DNA of 64,000 nucleotides from Paenibacillus sp. H1-7 (GCF_022354825.1 NZ_CP031168.1:4465501-4529500), one strand, 5' to 3'. Counted from the stretch's first letter, positions 33,894 to 41,954 are shown. Translations and numbers: made by a program. The notes: generated from the letters alone by a model not told the origin.

Positions 33894-34295
33894 ATGTCAC
33901 AGGAGATTTGGATTAACCTGCCGGTCAAAGATGTTGAGAGGTCAACTGCTTTTTTCAATGAGATTGGATTCCATGCGGTGAGCGTTGGTAACGAGAGAGC
34001 CAAACTTACCATAGGCCAAACAACGATTCTGCTGTTCCCGGATGCGGCCTTTGAGAAATTTACAGGTTCAAAAACCGCAGATACTTCACATAGTGCAGAG
34101 GTAATATTTTCCATCGGCGCTGAAAGCAGAGAAGAAGTAGATGCATTTATTCAAAAAGTAGAGTTTGCCGGAGGAAGCATCTTTGGCAAGCCGAGTGAGA
34201 TTGACGGCTGGATGTACGGCGCAGGATTTGCCGACCTGGACGGTCACCGCTGGAATCTGCTGTATATGGATAAGAGCAAAATGCCGAAACGCTAA
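33894..34295 (+). CDS. VOC (glyoxalase/bleomycin-resistance fold) family protein
   Basis: The 133-residue protein starts after TTAGGAGGCTACAGTC and shows IWINLPVKDVERSTAFFNEI at the start and GAGFADLDGHRWNLLYMDKS at the end, the usual VOC halves. It is the only plus-strand gene inside the dense array, lying between E9 and E10, and it has its own terminator. It is similar in plan to the VOC genes at 12549 and 39293. Confidence 0.85.
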   Translation: MSQEIWINLPVKDVERSTAFFNEIGFHAVSVGNERAKLTIGQTTILLFPDAAFEKFTGSKTADTSHSAEVIFSIGAESREEVDAFIQKVEFAGGSIFGKPSEIDGWMYGAGFADLDGHRWNLLYMDKSKMPKR

Positions 34296-34300
34296 TATGA

Positions 34301-34338
34301 AAGCGCCGGTCACCTGCTTAAGGTTACCGGCGTTTTTT
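34301..34338 (+). terminator. Terminator of the VOC gene
   Basis: AAGCGCCGGTCACCT...AGGTTACCGGCGTTTTTT is a strong stem with a T-run, 6 bp after the stop. Confidence 0.8.
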
Positions 34339-34465
34339 ACACCCCATATAACCTCATATCTGTCATTCAACTCAAAACGTTGCTTAGAAGAGTGAAACTA
34401 TTACAAATCACCTGGGTTAGCCTATGTTAATTTATTGGTCTTACATAAAATAGATAAACACATAT

Positions 34466-34567
34466 TGGAACTAAACTGCCCGTTACTTTAATGAAAAAGC
34501 AGCCGATCATGCTGAACGGCTGCGTCGTAACATTTATTATTGGAACTATCGTACCCTTTAACTGAAT
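34466..34567 (-). repeat. attC-like element E10 (two-ended)
   Basis: Left end GGAACTAAACTGCCCGTTAC plus TTTAATGAAAAA, inner stem GCAGCCG/CGGCTGC, right end GGAACTATCGTACCCTTTAA plus CTGAAT. Very similar to E15. Confidence 0.8.
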
Positions 34568-34639
34568 ACACAAGCCCTTTTCGCAATGGATACTGCCAAA
34601 TTTGCTCCTGGCGGCTGATTTACTTTCCGTGAAACACTG

Positions 34640-34679
34640 AAAAAAAAAGCTCGAACCGGGTGGAGCGAGCTTTTTTTTC
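34640..34679. terminator. Bidirectional terminator hairpin
   Basis: AAAAAAAGCTCG and CGAGCTTTTTTT are perfect complements around an 11-base loop, giving a T-run on both strands. No gene ends directly at it. Confidence 0.65.
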
Positions 34680-34729
34680 TTTGATTTGCTTAGTTTTCTA
34701 TATCGTTGATTTTTGGATCCACCAACTGT

Positions 34730-34760
34730 AGTTGAACTATCGTTCCCAGTTAGTTCAAAA
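34730..34760 (-). repeat. attC-like right-type half element
   Basis: GTTGAACTATCGTTCCCAGT plus TAGTTCAAAA matches the right simple site. It is 14 bp beyond the stop of the YdeI-like gene. Confidence 0.6.
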
Positions 34761-34774
34761 TCGATAGGGACTGA

Positions 34775-35359
34775 TTAGGGATATATTTTTTCACCTTTTT
34801 CAAGCATCGCTACAAACTGTTGAATTCGTTTCGCCCGGGTTTCTTGCTTCTTGGCATTATGGATTCTGAACAGGATTGCATATTTATTCTGGCTATTCAA
34901 CGTATCATAAAATGCCTTCGCTTTGACATTTCGCTCAAGTTCAATTGCGAAATCCTCAGGCATAGAAGCGATACTTTGCGATTCGTAGGCCTTATCCCAT
35001 TGTCCATTCTTTTTGGCAACTTCAATCGCTTTGAACCCAGAGGGCTGCATTCTTCCATTTGTTATGAGAAGCTCTGCTTTGTCTTTATTTACTTTCGACC
35101 AGATGCTCTTAGCCCTACGCGGAGTAAATCGTTGAACCCACATTTTTTCATTAAACTTTTCCTTCTGGCTGTCAACCCATCCGTAACACAATGCACTTTC
35201 AAGTGCTTCATCGTAGGATACGGTAACCACACCGGAATTTTTTTTCGAGATTTGCAACCGGATTCCCGGTGAAGTGTCATGATTGTTCTCAAGCCAATTC
35301 TCGAGAGATTGCTGTTCGCCAAAAAACATAACCGGTAATTCATTGGACTTATTGATCAC
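34775..35359 (-). CDS. YdeI/OmpD-associated family protein
   Basis: The 194-residue cytoplasmic protein shows the YdeI pattern: MFFGEQQSLENWLENNHDTS at the start, YDEALESALCYGWVDSQKEK, WVQRFTPRRAKSIWSKVNKD, and a C-terminal AKKQETRAKRIQQFVAMLEK. The biochemical role is not established; the family is linked to antimicrobial-peptide resistance in some bacilli. It is followed by a half element and preceded by another (35492), so it belongs to the module series. Confidence 0.85.
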   Translation of the reverse strand: MINKSNELPVMFFGEQQSLENWLENNHDTSPGIRLQISKKNSGVVTVSYDEALESALCYGWVDSQKEKFNEKMWVQRFTPRRAKSIWSKVNKDKAELLITNGRMQPSGFKAIEVAKKNGQWDKAYESQSIASMPEDFAIELERNVKAKAFYDTLNSQNKYAILFRIHNAKKQETRAKRIQQFVAMLEKGEKIYP

Positions 35360-35491
35360 TTGAATCGCCTCCTACTTGTAGTGTACTTCAATATAGTTGA
35401 CAGATACAGTCAGTGATAGTCTAGCCTTGCTTGAGCTATTGCTAATATCTCAATTCCAGAAACAAGCCACCGAGGTGCGAGTAAAACTGTT

Positions 35492-35518
35492 GAACAATAC
35501 TGCCCGTTAGTTCAATAA
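35492..35518 (-). repeat. attC-like left-type half element
   Basis: GAACAATACTGCCCGTTAG plus TTCAATAAAA is a near-consensus left simple site, 35 bp beyond the stop of the small gene at 35553. Confidence 0.6.
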
Positions 35519-35552
35519 AAAGAACGCTCCCGCACCTTCACTTGGGCTACCA

Positions 35553-35711
35553 CTAAAAAAATAGCTTTGAAGCAACTACAAAAATCATTTGCTCACGTTG
35601 CTTGTCATTAACCTGAAAATAAACCTCCCCCAAAAAGTAGCAGCACAGGTTCTCCTTGAAATAACAAAATTTCTGCTTGTATTTTTCCTTGATCTTTTCT
35701 AAACGGTCCAT
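35553..35711 (-). CDS. Small Cys- and aromatic-rich protein, 52 aa
   Basis: ATG at 35711 has a strong GGAGG site nine bases upstream. The product begins MDRLEKIKEKYKQKFCYFKE, then NLCCYFLGEVYFQV, and ends FVVASKLFF. It has three Cys residues, a basic amphipathic N-terminus and no signal peptide. It ends next to a half element. The strong ribosome binding site and position argue that it is a real gene. Function unknown. Confidence 0.5.
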   Translation of the reverse strand: MDRLEKIKEKYKQKFCYFKENLCCYFLGEVYFQVNDKQREQMIFVVASKLFF

Positions 35712-35823
35712 AAAAAATTTACCTCCATAATGTAATAATAACTATGTAGATATTAGCCCTAGAATATACGGACCAAGAGTCCATATTTTCAAAAAAGCTT
35801 TTTCATGGATTACAGTTCTTTGA

Positions 35824-36702
35824 TCAAAAAAATGGAAATAACAACCTTGTCTGGACTATTCTAGTGTATCGTCTTACCATTTTACGAATTCTTGCGAAAA
35901 AACTCATTAACTTCCGTCCAGGATAGGCATTTACCCCTTGCTGAAGTTCGTCTTCCTTCTGTTCTGCACCAGCGATGGCATCAGTATTTGCAATCCAACG
36001 GAACGGTGGTTCCCTAAGGTTTGAGATGGTGACTAGCGCCGTTACAAGCTTGGCCGGAGCGCATTCGTGTCCTTCATTCTTTTCTTTAATGAAAGCCCGG
36101 AATTGTGGATTACGCTCGGCGTAGTCATCTATAGATAGCTCAGCCCAGAATGTGAAGCAGCTTGGTTCGACAATAGTCGTTTTGATGCTGTATGGAGCTA
36201 GTGCAAAATGTAACGCCTCCATCCAACCCTCTAAACCTAACCTCGAAGAAGCGTACGCAACGTTGTATTCAAATCCGACCAGCCCAACAAGTGAAGAGAT
36301 TGAAATAACATGCCCTGAACGTTGCTTACGCATCACAGGTAACACGGCACGGGTTACGTTCATCGGACCGAAAAGAGTGATTGAGAATTGACGTTCGATC
36401 TGTTCTAAGGTCTGTTCCTCGAAGGAGCCATCATAAAAGCTACCAGCGTTGTTGACTAATACGTCTATTCGTCCAAATCGGTCGACTGCCAACTTCACGG
36501 CGGCCTCTGCATTAGTTGGATCAGTAATATCAAGTTTCACTATCAATAGATTTTCGTGATCACCAAGGATTGTGGCTAACTTATCTGTATTACAACTAGT
36601 GGCAACGACCTGGTTGCCTTCGGCAAGGTTTGCTTTTGTGAGCTCGACGCCCTTTCCACGTGCAGCATCTGGGATGAACCAAACTTTCTTATTACCCGAC
36701 AT
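35824..36702 (-). CDS. SDR-family oxidoreductase with altered catalytic and cofactor motifs
   Basis: The 292-residue protein has the SDR fold: DVLVNNAGSFYD (NNAG), SGHVISISSLVGLVGFEYN with the catalytic Ser, and AYASSRLGLEGWMEAL. Two key features are changed. The cofactor loop, normally TGASRGIG, reads PDAARGKG, and the catalytic YxxxK is YASSR, with Arg in place of Lys. It may be inactive or have a new role. The start at 36702 follows GAGGGAG. A cupin and an MFS exporter upstream on the same strand are decayed. Confidence 0.8.
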   Translation of the reverse strand: MSGNKKVWFIPDAARGKGVELTKANLAEGNQVVATSCNTDKLATILGDHENLLIVKLDITDPTNAEAAVKLAVDRFGRIDVLVNNAGSFYDGSFEEQTLEQIERQFSITLFGPMNVTRAVLPVMRKQRSGHVISISSLVGLVGFEYNVAYASSRLGLEGWMEALHFALAPYSIKTTIVEPSCFTFWAELSIDDYAERNPQFRAFIKEKNEGHECAPAKLVTALVTISNLREPPFRWIANTDAIAGAEQKEDELQQGVNAYPGRKLMSFFARIRKMVRRYTRIVQTRLLFPFF

Positions 36703-36821
36703 GGTATCTCCCTCATTTCGCCTTTAATCCTCTTTCATAGAATTAACTGGCAGATTACAGCAGACTTATCCGCACAAAGTTCCAATTCGTTAAGCTAGCT
36801 ACTACTTGAGGTAGCATTCTA

Positions 36822-37001
36822 CTGACCCATCGTTGAACAATTCCTTTGCCTGCCGCTACGATCAGCGTCTGACCCAGGGATGAGTATGCCATGCTGTCCG
36901 TGTGCCTGGCTCGAAAGTGACGCTGGCTCCAGCAACGCGTGCAGGATCAATAGTGGATCAATGCGAACCACGCCGGTAAAATATTCAGACGGTCCTTTCC
37001 C
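36822..37001 (-). pseudogene. Cupin-domain protein gene, frameshifted
   Basis: Joining three frames gives GKGPSEYFTGVVRIDPL, then PARVAGASVTFEPGTRTAWH with THP, then GQTLIVAAGKGIVQRW. This matches small metal-binding cupins of the (R)-mandelonitrile-lyase-like kind (EPGxRTAWHTHPxGQTLIV). At least two frameshifts separate the pieces and the C-terminal half is gone. Confidence 0.6.
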
Positions 37002-37055
37002 GATGGTTGGGATCCAACTCTTCGAATTTCCACTTTCTAGGTCCCTCCGTTAGAA

Positions 37056-37599
37056 TCACGTATTTGTTTCTGCGTTGTTGCTCCCGCCGCTTACCGTCTC
37101 CACCTTCCTGATGAAGATAATGTTCGATAAGATGGCCAGTAAACTGGTTGTAAAAATAACGATTCCAAAAGGGATGGCTGAATTCTCGCCCGCGAAGTCC
37201 CACAAGCGGAGAAGTAACTGCACCCAATGCAAATTGAAGGGTGCCCAGTACAGCAGACGCACTCCCCGCAATATGTCCATGCGATTCCATCCCTAAAGTA
37301 ACGGAAACTGGACCAATGATCCCAATGGATACAGCAAATAAGAAGGTTGAAATAAATATCGCCGGTAAAGATCCCATAGAAAGTACTGCTGCCAGGATCG
37401 CAGAAGCAGAAATAAAGGATAGCAATAATCCAATACGAATTATAGTGCGTTCGTCAGCCGACCAGCCGATTGTTTGACAACCTGCGATCCAATCATAATA
37501 GCAAGACCATTCATTGCAAAGAGGATCGAAAATATTAATCAAATTCATTTGATTAATCAACTTGTGTCTATTATTATATAATTTAGAACGCAAATTCAA
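37056..37599 (-). pseudogene. MFS drug exporter (Bcr/CflA-like), truncated and frameshifted
   Basis: The main frame shows several membrane helices (RIGLLLSFISASAILAAVLS, IFISTFLFAVSIGIIGPVSV) and AGSASAVLGTLQFALGAVTS, the C-terminal half of a Bcr/CflA-type exporter. A frame change near 37200 is needed to reach the last helix (FGIVIFTTSLLAILSNIIFI) and the natural end. The N-terminal half is missing. The divergent TetR gene at 37682 was probably its repressor. Confidence 0.65.
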
Positions 37600-37633
37600 T
37601 GGTTAAAAAACTGTGATTTGTTGATATATCAAC
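37549..37633. promoter_or_regulatory. Palindromic operators for the TetR regulator
   Basis: TTGATTAATCAA (37549-37560) and GTTGATATATCAAC (37620-37633) are perfect palindromes of one pattern, TTGAT-ATCAA. They lie between the MFS remnant and the TetR start. The first overlaps the 5' end of the MFS frame. Confidence 0.6.
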
Positions 37634-37681
37634 GAAACAACCGAAATTGTTAAGTAACTTAGAAAGTTTGGTGGGAGTACG

Positions 37682-38230
37682 ATGGCTAAAGTGGATCGTA
37701 GAATTGTGAAAACACAGGAAGCTTTGAAGAAAGCTGTTATTGAACTAATGACTGAAAAAAATTTCGACGATATAACCATTCAGGATATCGCAGACCGGGC
37801 CAACCTAAACCGCGGGACCATTTACCTTCATTATCAGGACAAATTTGATTTATTGGATAAACTCATAGAAACACACCTTAATGAATTAGGAGAGATGGAT
37901 GAATGGGCATGTGAGATGGATTGGAACGAGGCTCTTGTACCTTATTTTGAATATTTTGAGAAAAATTATTTATTTTTTTCGACCATGTTAGCAAGCAAAG
38001 GGGTGCCGTCAGCTTTTAGAACGAGGCTTCTTGCTTCTTTTATTGAAGGATTCAAAGGTGAGATTGACCGAGATAGCGGAAGAAATGCAGATTTACAAGA
38101 AGATGTGATGCTACAATATGCCGGTACCGCTTATGTAGGTGTAATAGAATGGTGGATCAGAAACGGGATGCCCTATCCGCCTCAAGTAATGGCTAAACAA
38201 GTCGGAGCTTTGTTGGGGAGAAGTCTCTAG
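37682..38230 (+). CDS. TetR/AcrR-family regulator
   Basis: The 182-residue protein has the TetR helix-turn-helix at residues ~10-55 (ITIQDIADRANLNRGTIYLH) and a C-terminal TetR_C_7-like dimerisation and ligand domain ending GVIEWWIRNGMPYPPQVMAK. It resembles the regulator at 58136. Two palindromic operators lie upstream. Its probable target, a divergent MFS exporter, is now a pseudogene. Confidence 0.9.
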   Translation: MAKVDRRIVKTQEALKKAVIELMTEKNFDDITIQDIADRANLNRGTIYLHYQDKFDLLDKLIETHLNELGEMDEWACEMDWNEALVPYFEYFEKNYLFFSTMLASKGVPSAFRTRLLASFIEGFKGEIDRDSGRNADLQEDVMLQYAGTAYVGVIEWWIRNGMPYPPQVMAKQVGALLGRSL

Positions 38231-38438
38231 TCCATAACTAACAATCCTTCTGGGCTTGCGACTTAGGTAGCGGTGATTTGCCCGTTTACTAAACGCCTAA
38301 ACGGAATCGGCCCAAAGGGCTGCATGTTAGCTCCTGCGCATGTTTGTGATCACTAGATATTTTTAGTATTTATTACATTTCGTCATCACACCATAGTTCA
38401 GAAATTAAAAAGACCATCAAGAATATTCTCGATGGCCT
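38231..38438. other. Intergenic, possible half element
   Basis: GATTTGCCCGTTTACTAAAC near 38276 weakly resembles a left simple site. A partial stem GACCATC...GATGGCC lies near 38411-38435. Confidence 0.3.
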
Positions 38439-38726
38439 TTGATGTTAAAACCGATCGGCCCGACCATGGATTTTGCGGAAGGGATCACCATCAAGGAAAT
38501 ATCCAATTACGCCGGGGGAGACCGCACTCACTTCGGCAAATCGTTCCGCAAAGCATACGGCATGTCGCCGGTCCAATATTTGCAGCAGTTGAAAATGAAT
38601 GCGGCCAAGACGCTGCTCAAGGAAACGGAGCACAAGCTGTCTGAAATTGCTCACTCCATTGGCTATCCGGATCTATTCACATACTCGAAAGCGTTCAAAT
38701 ATGCCGCCAAATCAGTACAGGCATAA
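38439..38726 (+). pseudogene. AraC-family regulator fragment
   Basis: The stretch encodes the C-terminal AraC DNA-binding domain: ITIKEISNYAGGDRTHFGKS, MSPVQYLQQLKMNAAKTLLK and LSEIAHSIGYPDLFTYSKAF. The sensing domain and a real start codon are missing and the end is cut in the last helix. GC content is higher than the surroundings. Confidence 0.65.
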
Positions 38727-39035
38727 AAACTAAGACCGCCCGGAACAGATTCTTGGCACAGATCGGCCATCGGAACAACACAGAATTGACAAGAATTCTG
38801 TTCCGATTAAACAAAAAATCCGTCACATCAGAGGATCATTATCTGACTATAGTTTCTTGATTACGCTCTTTTCTTCAATGATAAAACAATAAGTAATAAA
38901 AAACCTTTAACCATCTTGGCATCGCATTCAAATACACCTCAACATCTATTTAGACGTTATTCACTGCTAATGTTATTTCCATAAAATCCCTTTGCCGATT
39001 TATCAATCCACATATCCCTCCCACCATCCGTCGGG
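38727..39035. other. Intergenic region with an imperfect inverted repeat
   Basis: GGAACAGATTCTTG (38742) and CAAGAATTCTGTTCC (38790) form an imperfect inverted repeat about 50 bp apart. No gene is supported. Confidence 0.35.
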
Positions 39036-39063
39036 AATGAGATAATGTTCTTGTCACCCGACA
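39036..39063 (-). repeat. R2 repeat copy B
   Basis: AATGAGATAATGTTCTTG plus TCACCCGACA matches the conserved part of copies at 8980 and 55164. The adjoining hairpin is not conserved here. Confidence 0.5.
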
Positions 39064-39166
39064 GTCGTGAATGATCTTGTATAAATCGTCCATATTACAC
39101 CCCAATGTTTTATTTTGTGTACTGACGCATTCCGAAAACAAATTCAGTAGGAAGCAAAAAAATTTA

Positions 39167-39200
39167 AAACGCTACTGACATACTGTTGTCAGTAGCGTTT
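39167..39200. terminator. Perfect hairpin, probable terminator
   Basis: Arms of 14 bp (AAACGCTACTGACA and its complement) surround a 6-base loop; T-rich on the plus side and A-rich on the other. Confidence 0.6.
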
Positions 39201-39292
39201 ATTTATAATCGGAGTAAGTAACCGTAAAGTATTTAGGCTCTAATTGATATGATATGGTATTGTATCCTTTATTAAAGGAAGGATGATATTTC

Positions 39293-39697
39293 GTGAATTT
39301 TGCTTCTGTACGCATCATTACCGACGACGTGGATCGTCTCGTCGAGTTTTATGAGAAAGTCATGGGTGTTTCCGCGGAACGCCCCGCACCCGTCTTTGCT
39401 GAACTCGTTGTGCCATCGTGTACCCTGGCGATCGGCCACTCCCAGACGGCGCAACTGTTCGGAGCTGGTTCCGCTGTGGCGGCCGACAATCACTCTGTCA
39501 TCATCGAGTTCCGCGTCCACGATGTCGATGCCGAATACGAGCGCCTGAAGCCGTTTGTCGACGAGTGGGTAAAGGAACCAACCACGATGCCGTGGGGGAA
39601 CCGTGCTGTGATGTTTCGCGATCCCGACGGCAACCTGGTTAACCTCTTCGCCCCGGTTACCGAGGAAGCGATCAAACGGTTCAGCGGTAGACGTTGA
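39293..39697 (+). CDS. VOC (glyoxalase/bleomycin-resistance fold) family protein
   Basis: The start is GTG at 39293, nine bases after AAAGGAAGG. The 134-residue product shows FASVRIITDDVDRLVEFYEK, a central EFRVHDVDAEYERLKP and the C-terminal MFRDPDGNLVNLFAPV, a complete VOC pair. GC content (about 57%) is well above the flanks, suggesting recent acquisition. No element abuts it directly; E11 begins 385 bp downstream. Confidence 0.85.
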   Translation: MNFASVRIITDDVDRLVEFYEKVMGVSAERPAPVFAELVVPSCTLAIGHSQTAQLFGAGSAVAADNHSVIIEFRVHDVDAEYERLKPFVDEWVKEPTTMPWGNRAVMFRDPDGNLVNLFAPVTEEAIKRFSGRR

Positions 39698-39813
39698 CGC
39701 ACAGTTGAAGTGTGTGAGGCGAATTTCGTAGTTAGTAATTTGCTGATCGCTTCATAGAAAGAGACAGACCATAGCAACGAGCTATGGTCTCTTCATTTTA
39801 TCTAGGTTCTTCA

Positions 39814-39960
39814 TTATTTATCGATTCCGACCGCCAATAGAGAATTGGTTGCTTTTCGAAATAACTTTTCTTGAATCTTACTTAAATGAGAGCCTTCCCC
39901 ACACCCTGCATCTAATATGCTTGTCAGTTCATTGGTTCGGAGTTGATTGATTATTTTATA
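39814..39960 (-). pseudogene. SAM-dependent methyltransferase fragment
   Basis: A 48-codon open stretch without a start reads LTSILDAGCGEGSHLSKIQE and ends LLAVGIDK then stop. This is motif I and the following strand of an RlmA-like or related class I methyltransferase. The rest is missing. Confidence 0.5.
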
Positions 39961-40081
39961 TCACAGTAGTTAAGGGATCAAAAAATCCGCTTTTGCTGAG
40001 TCAAATAAACCCAAAATATTTGTTAAAAAGATAGATGGGTTAAGTGATCTGTACCTCTCCTAGTTCATTCTTGCATGACGA

Positions 40082-40173
40082 AATAAACTGCCAGTTAGCT
40101 TAATACGGCTGCCGATAAATGCCGGCAGCCGCGTAGTAGTTGACTATTAAGCTATCGTACCCGTTAGCGTAAT
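40082..40173 (-). repeat. attC-like element E11 (two-ended)
   Basis: Left end AATAAACTGCCAGTTAGCTT plus AATA, stem CGGCTGCCG/CGGCAGCCG, right end AAGCTATCGTACCCGTTAGC plus GTAAT. It lies 33 bp beyond the stop at 40206. Confidence 0.8.
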
Positions 40174-40205
40174 CGCTAGTTCGACTCTTTTTTTGTTTAT
40201 TTTTT

Positions 40206-40769
40206 TCATAATGTACTAAGCCGTAGTTCAAAAAAATACTGTACAATTGGATGCTTTAACTTCATCTTCTCGGTCAAGTTTAAAATTCGCTTTTTTCCAA
40301 CTCGTCTGTCAACCAAAGCTAGAATATTCAATAAGATATCGTTGCTCTCTATGCTTTCCTCTATAGAAATGGATAAAAACTTATTAGCTACAACGATAAA
40401 ATTTGATTTACTTAATGATGACTGTGCTGACAAAAGCTCCTTTGCATGTTCTGATATTTTTCTACTTCTTGCGATTACTATTAAACGATCCTCCGGAACA
40501 CTCCCTTTGGTATCTTTTCTAACCGCTTCAATTTCTTCATTGTTGATAGGAAGCTGGATATCTGAATCATTCTTAATTTCCAACTCCGTCTGATACCATT
40601 TGATTAAGGTATCACTCATATTGAGTACGTTCTTTTTATCTACCGCAATATAACAAAGTCCTGCTTTATCTGGTAAATAGCGGTAGCTTGTTGAAAGATA
40701 TTCGACCCTTCCATATAACGCAGGACTGAGAAAGCTCTCCAGATGTTGCTTCAATTTGCTCCAGGCCAT
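40206..40769 (-). CDS. SF0329-like family protein
   Basis: The 187-residue cytoplasmic protein opens WSKLKQHLESFLSPALYGRV, followed by YLSTSYRYLPDKAGLCYI and VDKKNVLNMSD. This pattern matches the uncharacterised SF0329 family, found as scattered single genes in Firmicutes and enterics. The second half is helical. It starts after AGGAGGATG and ends close to E11, so it fits the one-gene-per-element plan. Confidence 0.65.
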   Translation of the reverse strand: MAWSKLKQHLESFLSPALYGRVEYLSTSYRYLPDKAGLCYIAVDKKNVLNMSDTLIKWYQTELEIKNDSDIQLPINNEEIEAVRKDTKGSVPEDRLIVIARSRKISEHAKELLSAQSSLSKSNFIVVANKFLSISIEESIESNDILLNILALVDRRVGKKRILNLTEKMKLKHPIVQYFFELRLSTL

Positions 40770-41071
40770 TTCATCCTCCTATTTTTTATAAAATACCCAT
40801 TAAGGCACTCGTTCTATTATCCATAATACAATAACCAACACATCGATCAAAGCAACCTTAAACCCAATCCTCCCTCCTCTATGTTCGAGAATGTATTCGA
40901 ATTCGTTTCCCCGACTAAGAAGCAGTTCCGATATTCAAACCTAACTCGGACCCTTAACTCGGATGCTGACCGTTGCCGGTTTCTTGACATCCGAATCATG
41001 GTACCGATTTAGTTGTAATACACGAAAGATAAGTAGTTACATATTAAGGTACATACTCAACGTTTTGTTGG
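40770..41071. other. Intergenic region, nothing firm
   Basis: A 44-codon plus-strand frame (near 40880-41011) exists but lacks a ribosome binding site. No other feature was supported. Confidence 0.3.
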
Positions 41072-41230
41072 CTGTATCTGCCCGTTATTGTAACAACAAG
41101 GACATATGATCGTCTGGCCGGCTGCTGCATGACTTTTTTAGAAATCCAACCCACTAAAACAACAAAGCTGCCGTTCTAAAACGGCAGCAGCCTTCTCACG
41201 GTGCTATTACGCTATCGTACCTGTCCCTCA
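41072..41230 (-). repeat. attC-like element E12 (two-ended, long)
   Basis: Left end GTATCTGCCCGTTATTGTAA, a long middle containing GGCCGGCTGCTGC and a second stem CTGCCGTTtTAAAACGGCAG, right end ACGCTATCGTACCTGTCCCT. At ~160 bp it is the longest copy, as if two hairpins had merged. Confidence 0.55.
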
Positions 41231-41330
41231 GTATTAAGGGGTTATCTCAAGTAAACTCACTCATTCGCGGGTTTTCATCACTTTGGAATGCAGTGGTCCG
41301 TAGGAAGTAGATTTATTCGCCAGTAATACA

Positions 41331-41377
41331 CAGACCCTTTTACTTGTCTTCCTTAAGTTGGTAAAGGGTCTGTTTTT
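41331..41377 (+). terminator. Strong terminator-like hairpin
   Basis: CAGACCCTTTTAC and GTAAAGGGTCTG pair with one bulge, followed by TTTTT on the plus strand. No plus-strand gene ends here, so it may be a relic. Confidence 0.55.
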
Positions 41378-41467
41378 CATGACAATCTTCCTGAGTGTAT
41401 GGACAATCACTTTATGAAGCGGGATCTTAATCGGCCTATATTCTTGACACTCAACATGAAAAATTTG

Positions 41468-41535
41468 AAAAAGCATGAGAACGGTGCAAATACCGAACTC
41501 ATGCTATATGGAGTTTAACTATATTACTGTCTAAC
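41468..41535. repeat. Hairpin repeat, family R3, copy B
   Basis: AAAAAGCATGAG...TACCGAACTCATGC with the trailing ACTGTCTAAC matches copy A at 416-482 in arms, loop end and tail. Confidence 0.55.
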
Positions 41536-41597
41536 TCAAGCTTCAAACCTACTGCTGACTATAAAGCTTCCCATTATGCATTAGAACATCCATACCT

Positions 41598-41954
41598 TTA
41601 GTTGTATAACACTTTGTCTATATTGTATTTAGCCCTGTACTTATTAATGATATAGGTTTCGTAAATTTCTCTATCGACCGGGTCCTCAACTATACAAACC
41701 GCTATTTTAGTAATTTCGTTTCTATGATTTTTGATTGGTGATACAGTATCCTCAAAATGTTTTTTTATCCTTGGCCGTAACTTCCTCGCTTTACCGACAA
41801 ATAACATCTCCTCTTTGTCGTTGTAAAACATAAAGATGCCACCCTTTTCCCTGGTAATTAAGTGGAAATCAGTAAACCCGTAAATATTGCTTAGCTCGGG
41901 ACTATTCTGTTTGGTAATGGTAACATCCGGTGTGGGAATGGTAATGTTTATCAC
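41598..41954 (-). CDS. GIY-YIG-type nuclease domain protein
   Basis: The 118-residue protein carries a compact GIY-YIG core: GGIFMFYNDKEEMLFVGKAR (in place of GIYyi...YVGks), LRPRIKKHFED, and the terminal REIYETYIINKYRAKYNIDK with the metal-binding Glu and Asn. It resembles stand-alone UvrC-like nuclease domains of bacilli. It may cleave DNA in repair or mobility; substrate unknown. The first position is GIF rather than GIY, a tolerated change. Confidence 0.7.
   Translation of the reverse strand: MINITIPTPDVTITKQNSPELSNIYGFTDFHLITREKGGIFMFYNDKEEMLFVGKARKLRPRIKKHFEDTVSPIKNHRNEITKIAVCIVEDPVDREIYETYIINKYRAKYNIDKVLYN

Noticed and set aside
28488..35518. CRISPR-like reading of the regularly spaced repeats
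   Set aside because: Units between copies are 250-700 bp and contain genes, the repeats are two-ended and variable, and no cas genes are present.
38950..39141. 63-codon minus-strand frame beginning MFSECVSTQNKTL
   Set aside because: It runs through repeat R2 copy B and lacks a ribosome binding site; the coding appearance probably comes from the repeat.
40880..41011. 44-codon plus-strand frame beginning MFENVFEFVSPTKKQF
   Set aside because: No ribosome binding site and no recognisable family; could be a fragment, but evidence is too thin.
41261..41476. 71-codon minus-strand frame beginning MLFQIFHVECQEY
   Set aside because: It overlaps the terminator-like hairpin at 41331-41377 and part of repeat R3, has no ribosome binding site and no recognisable domain, so I treat it as non-coding.
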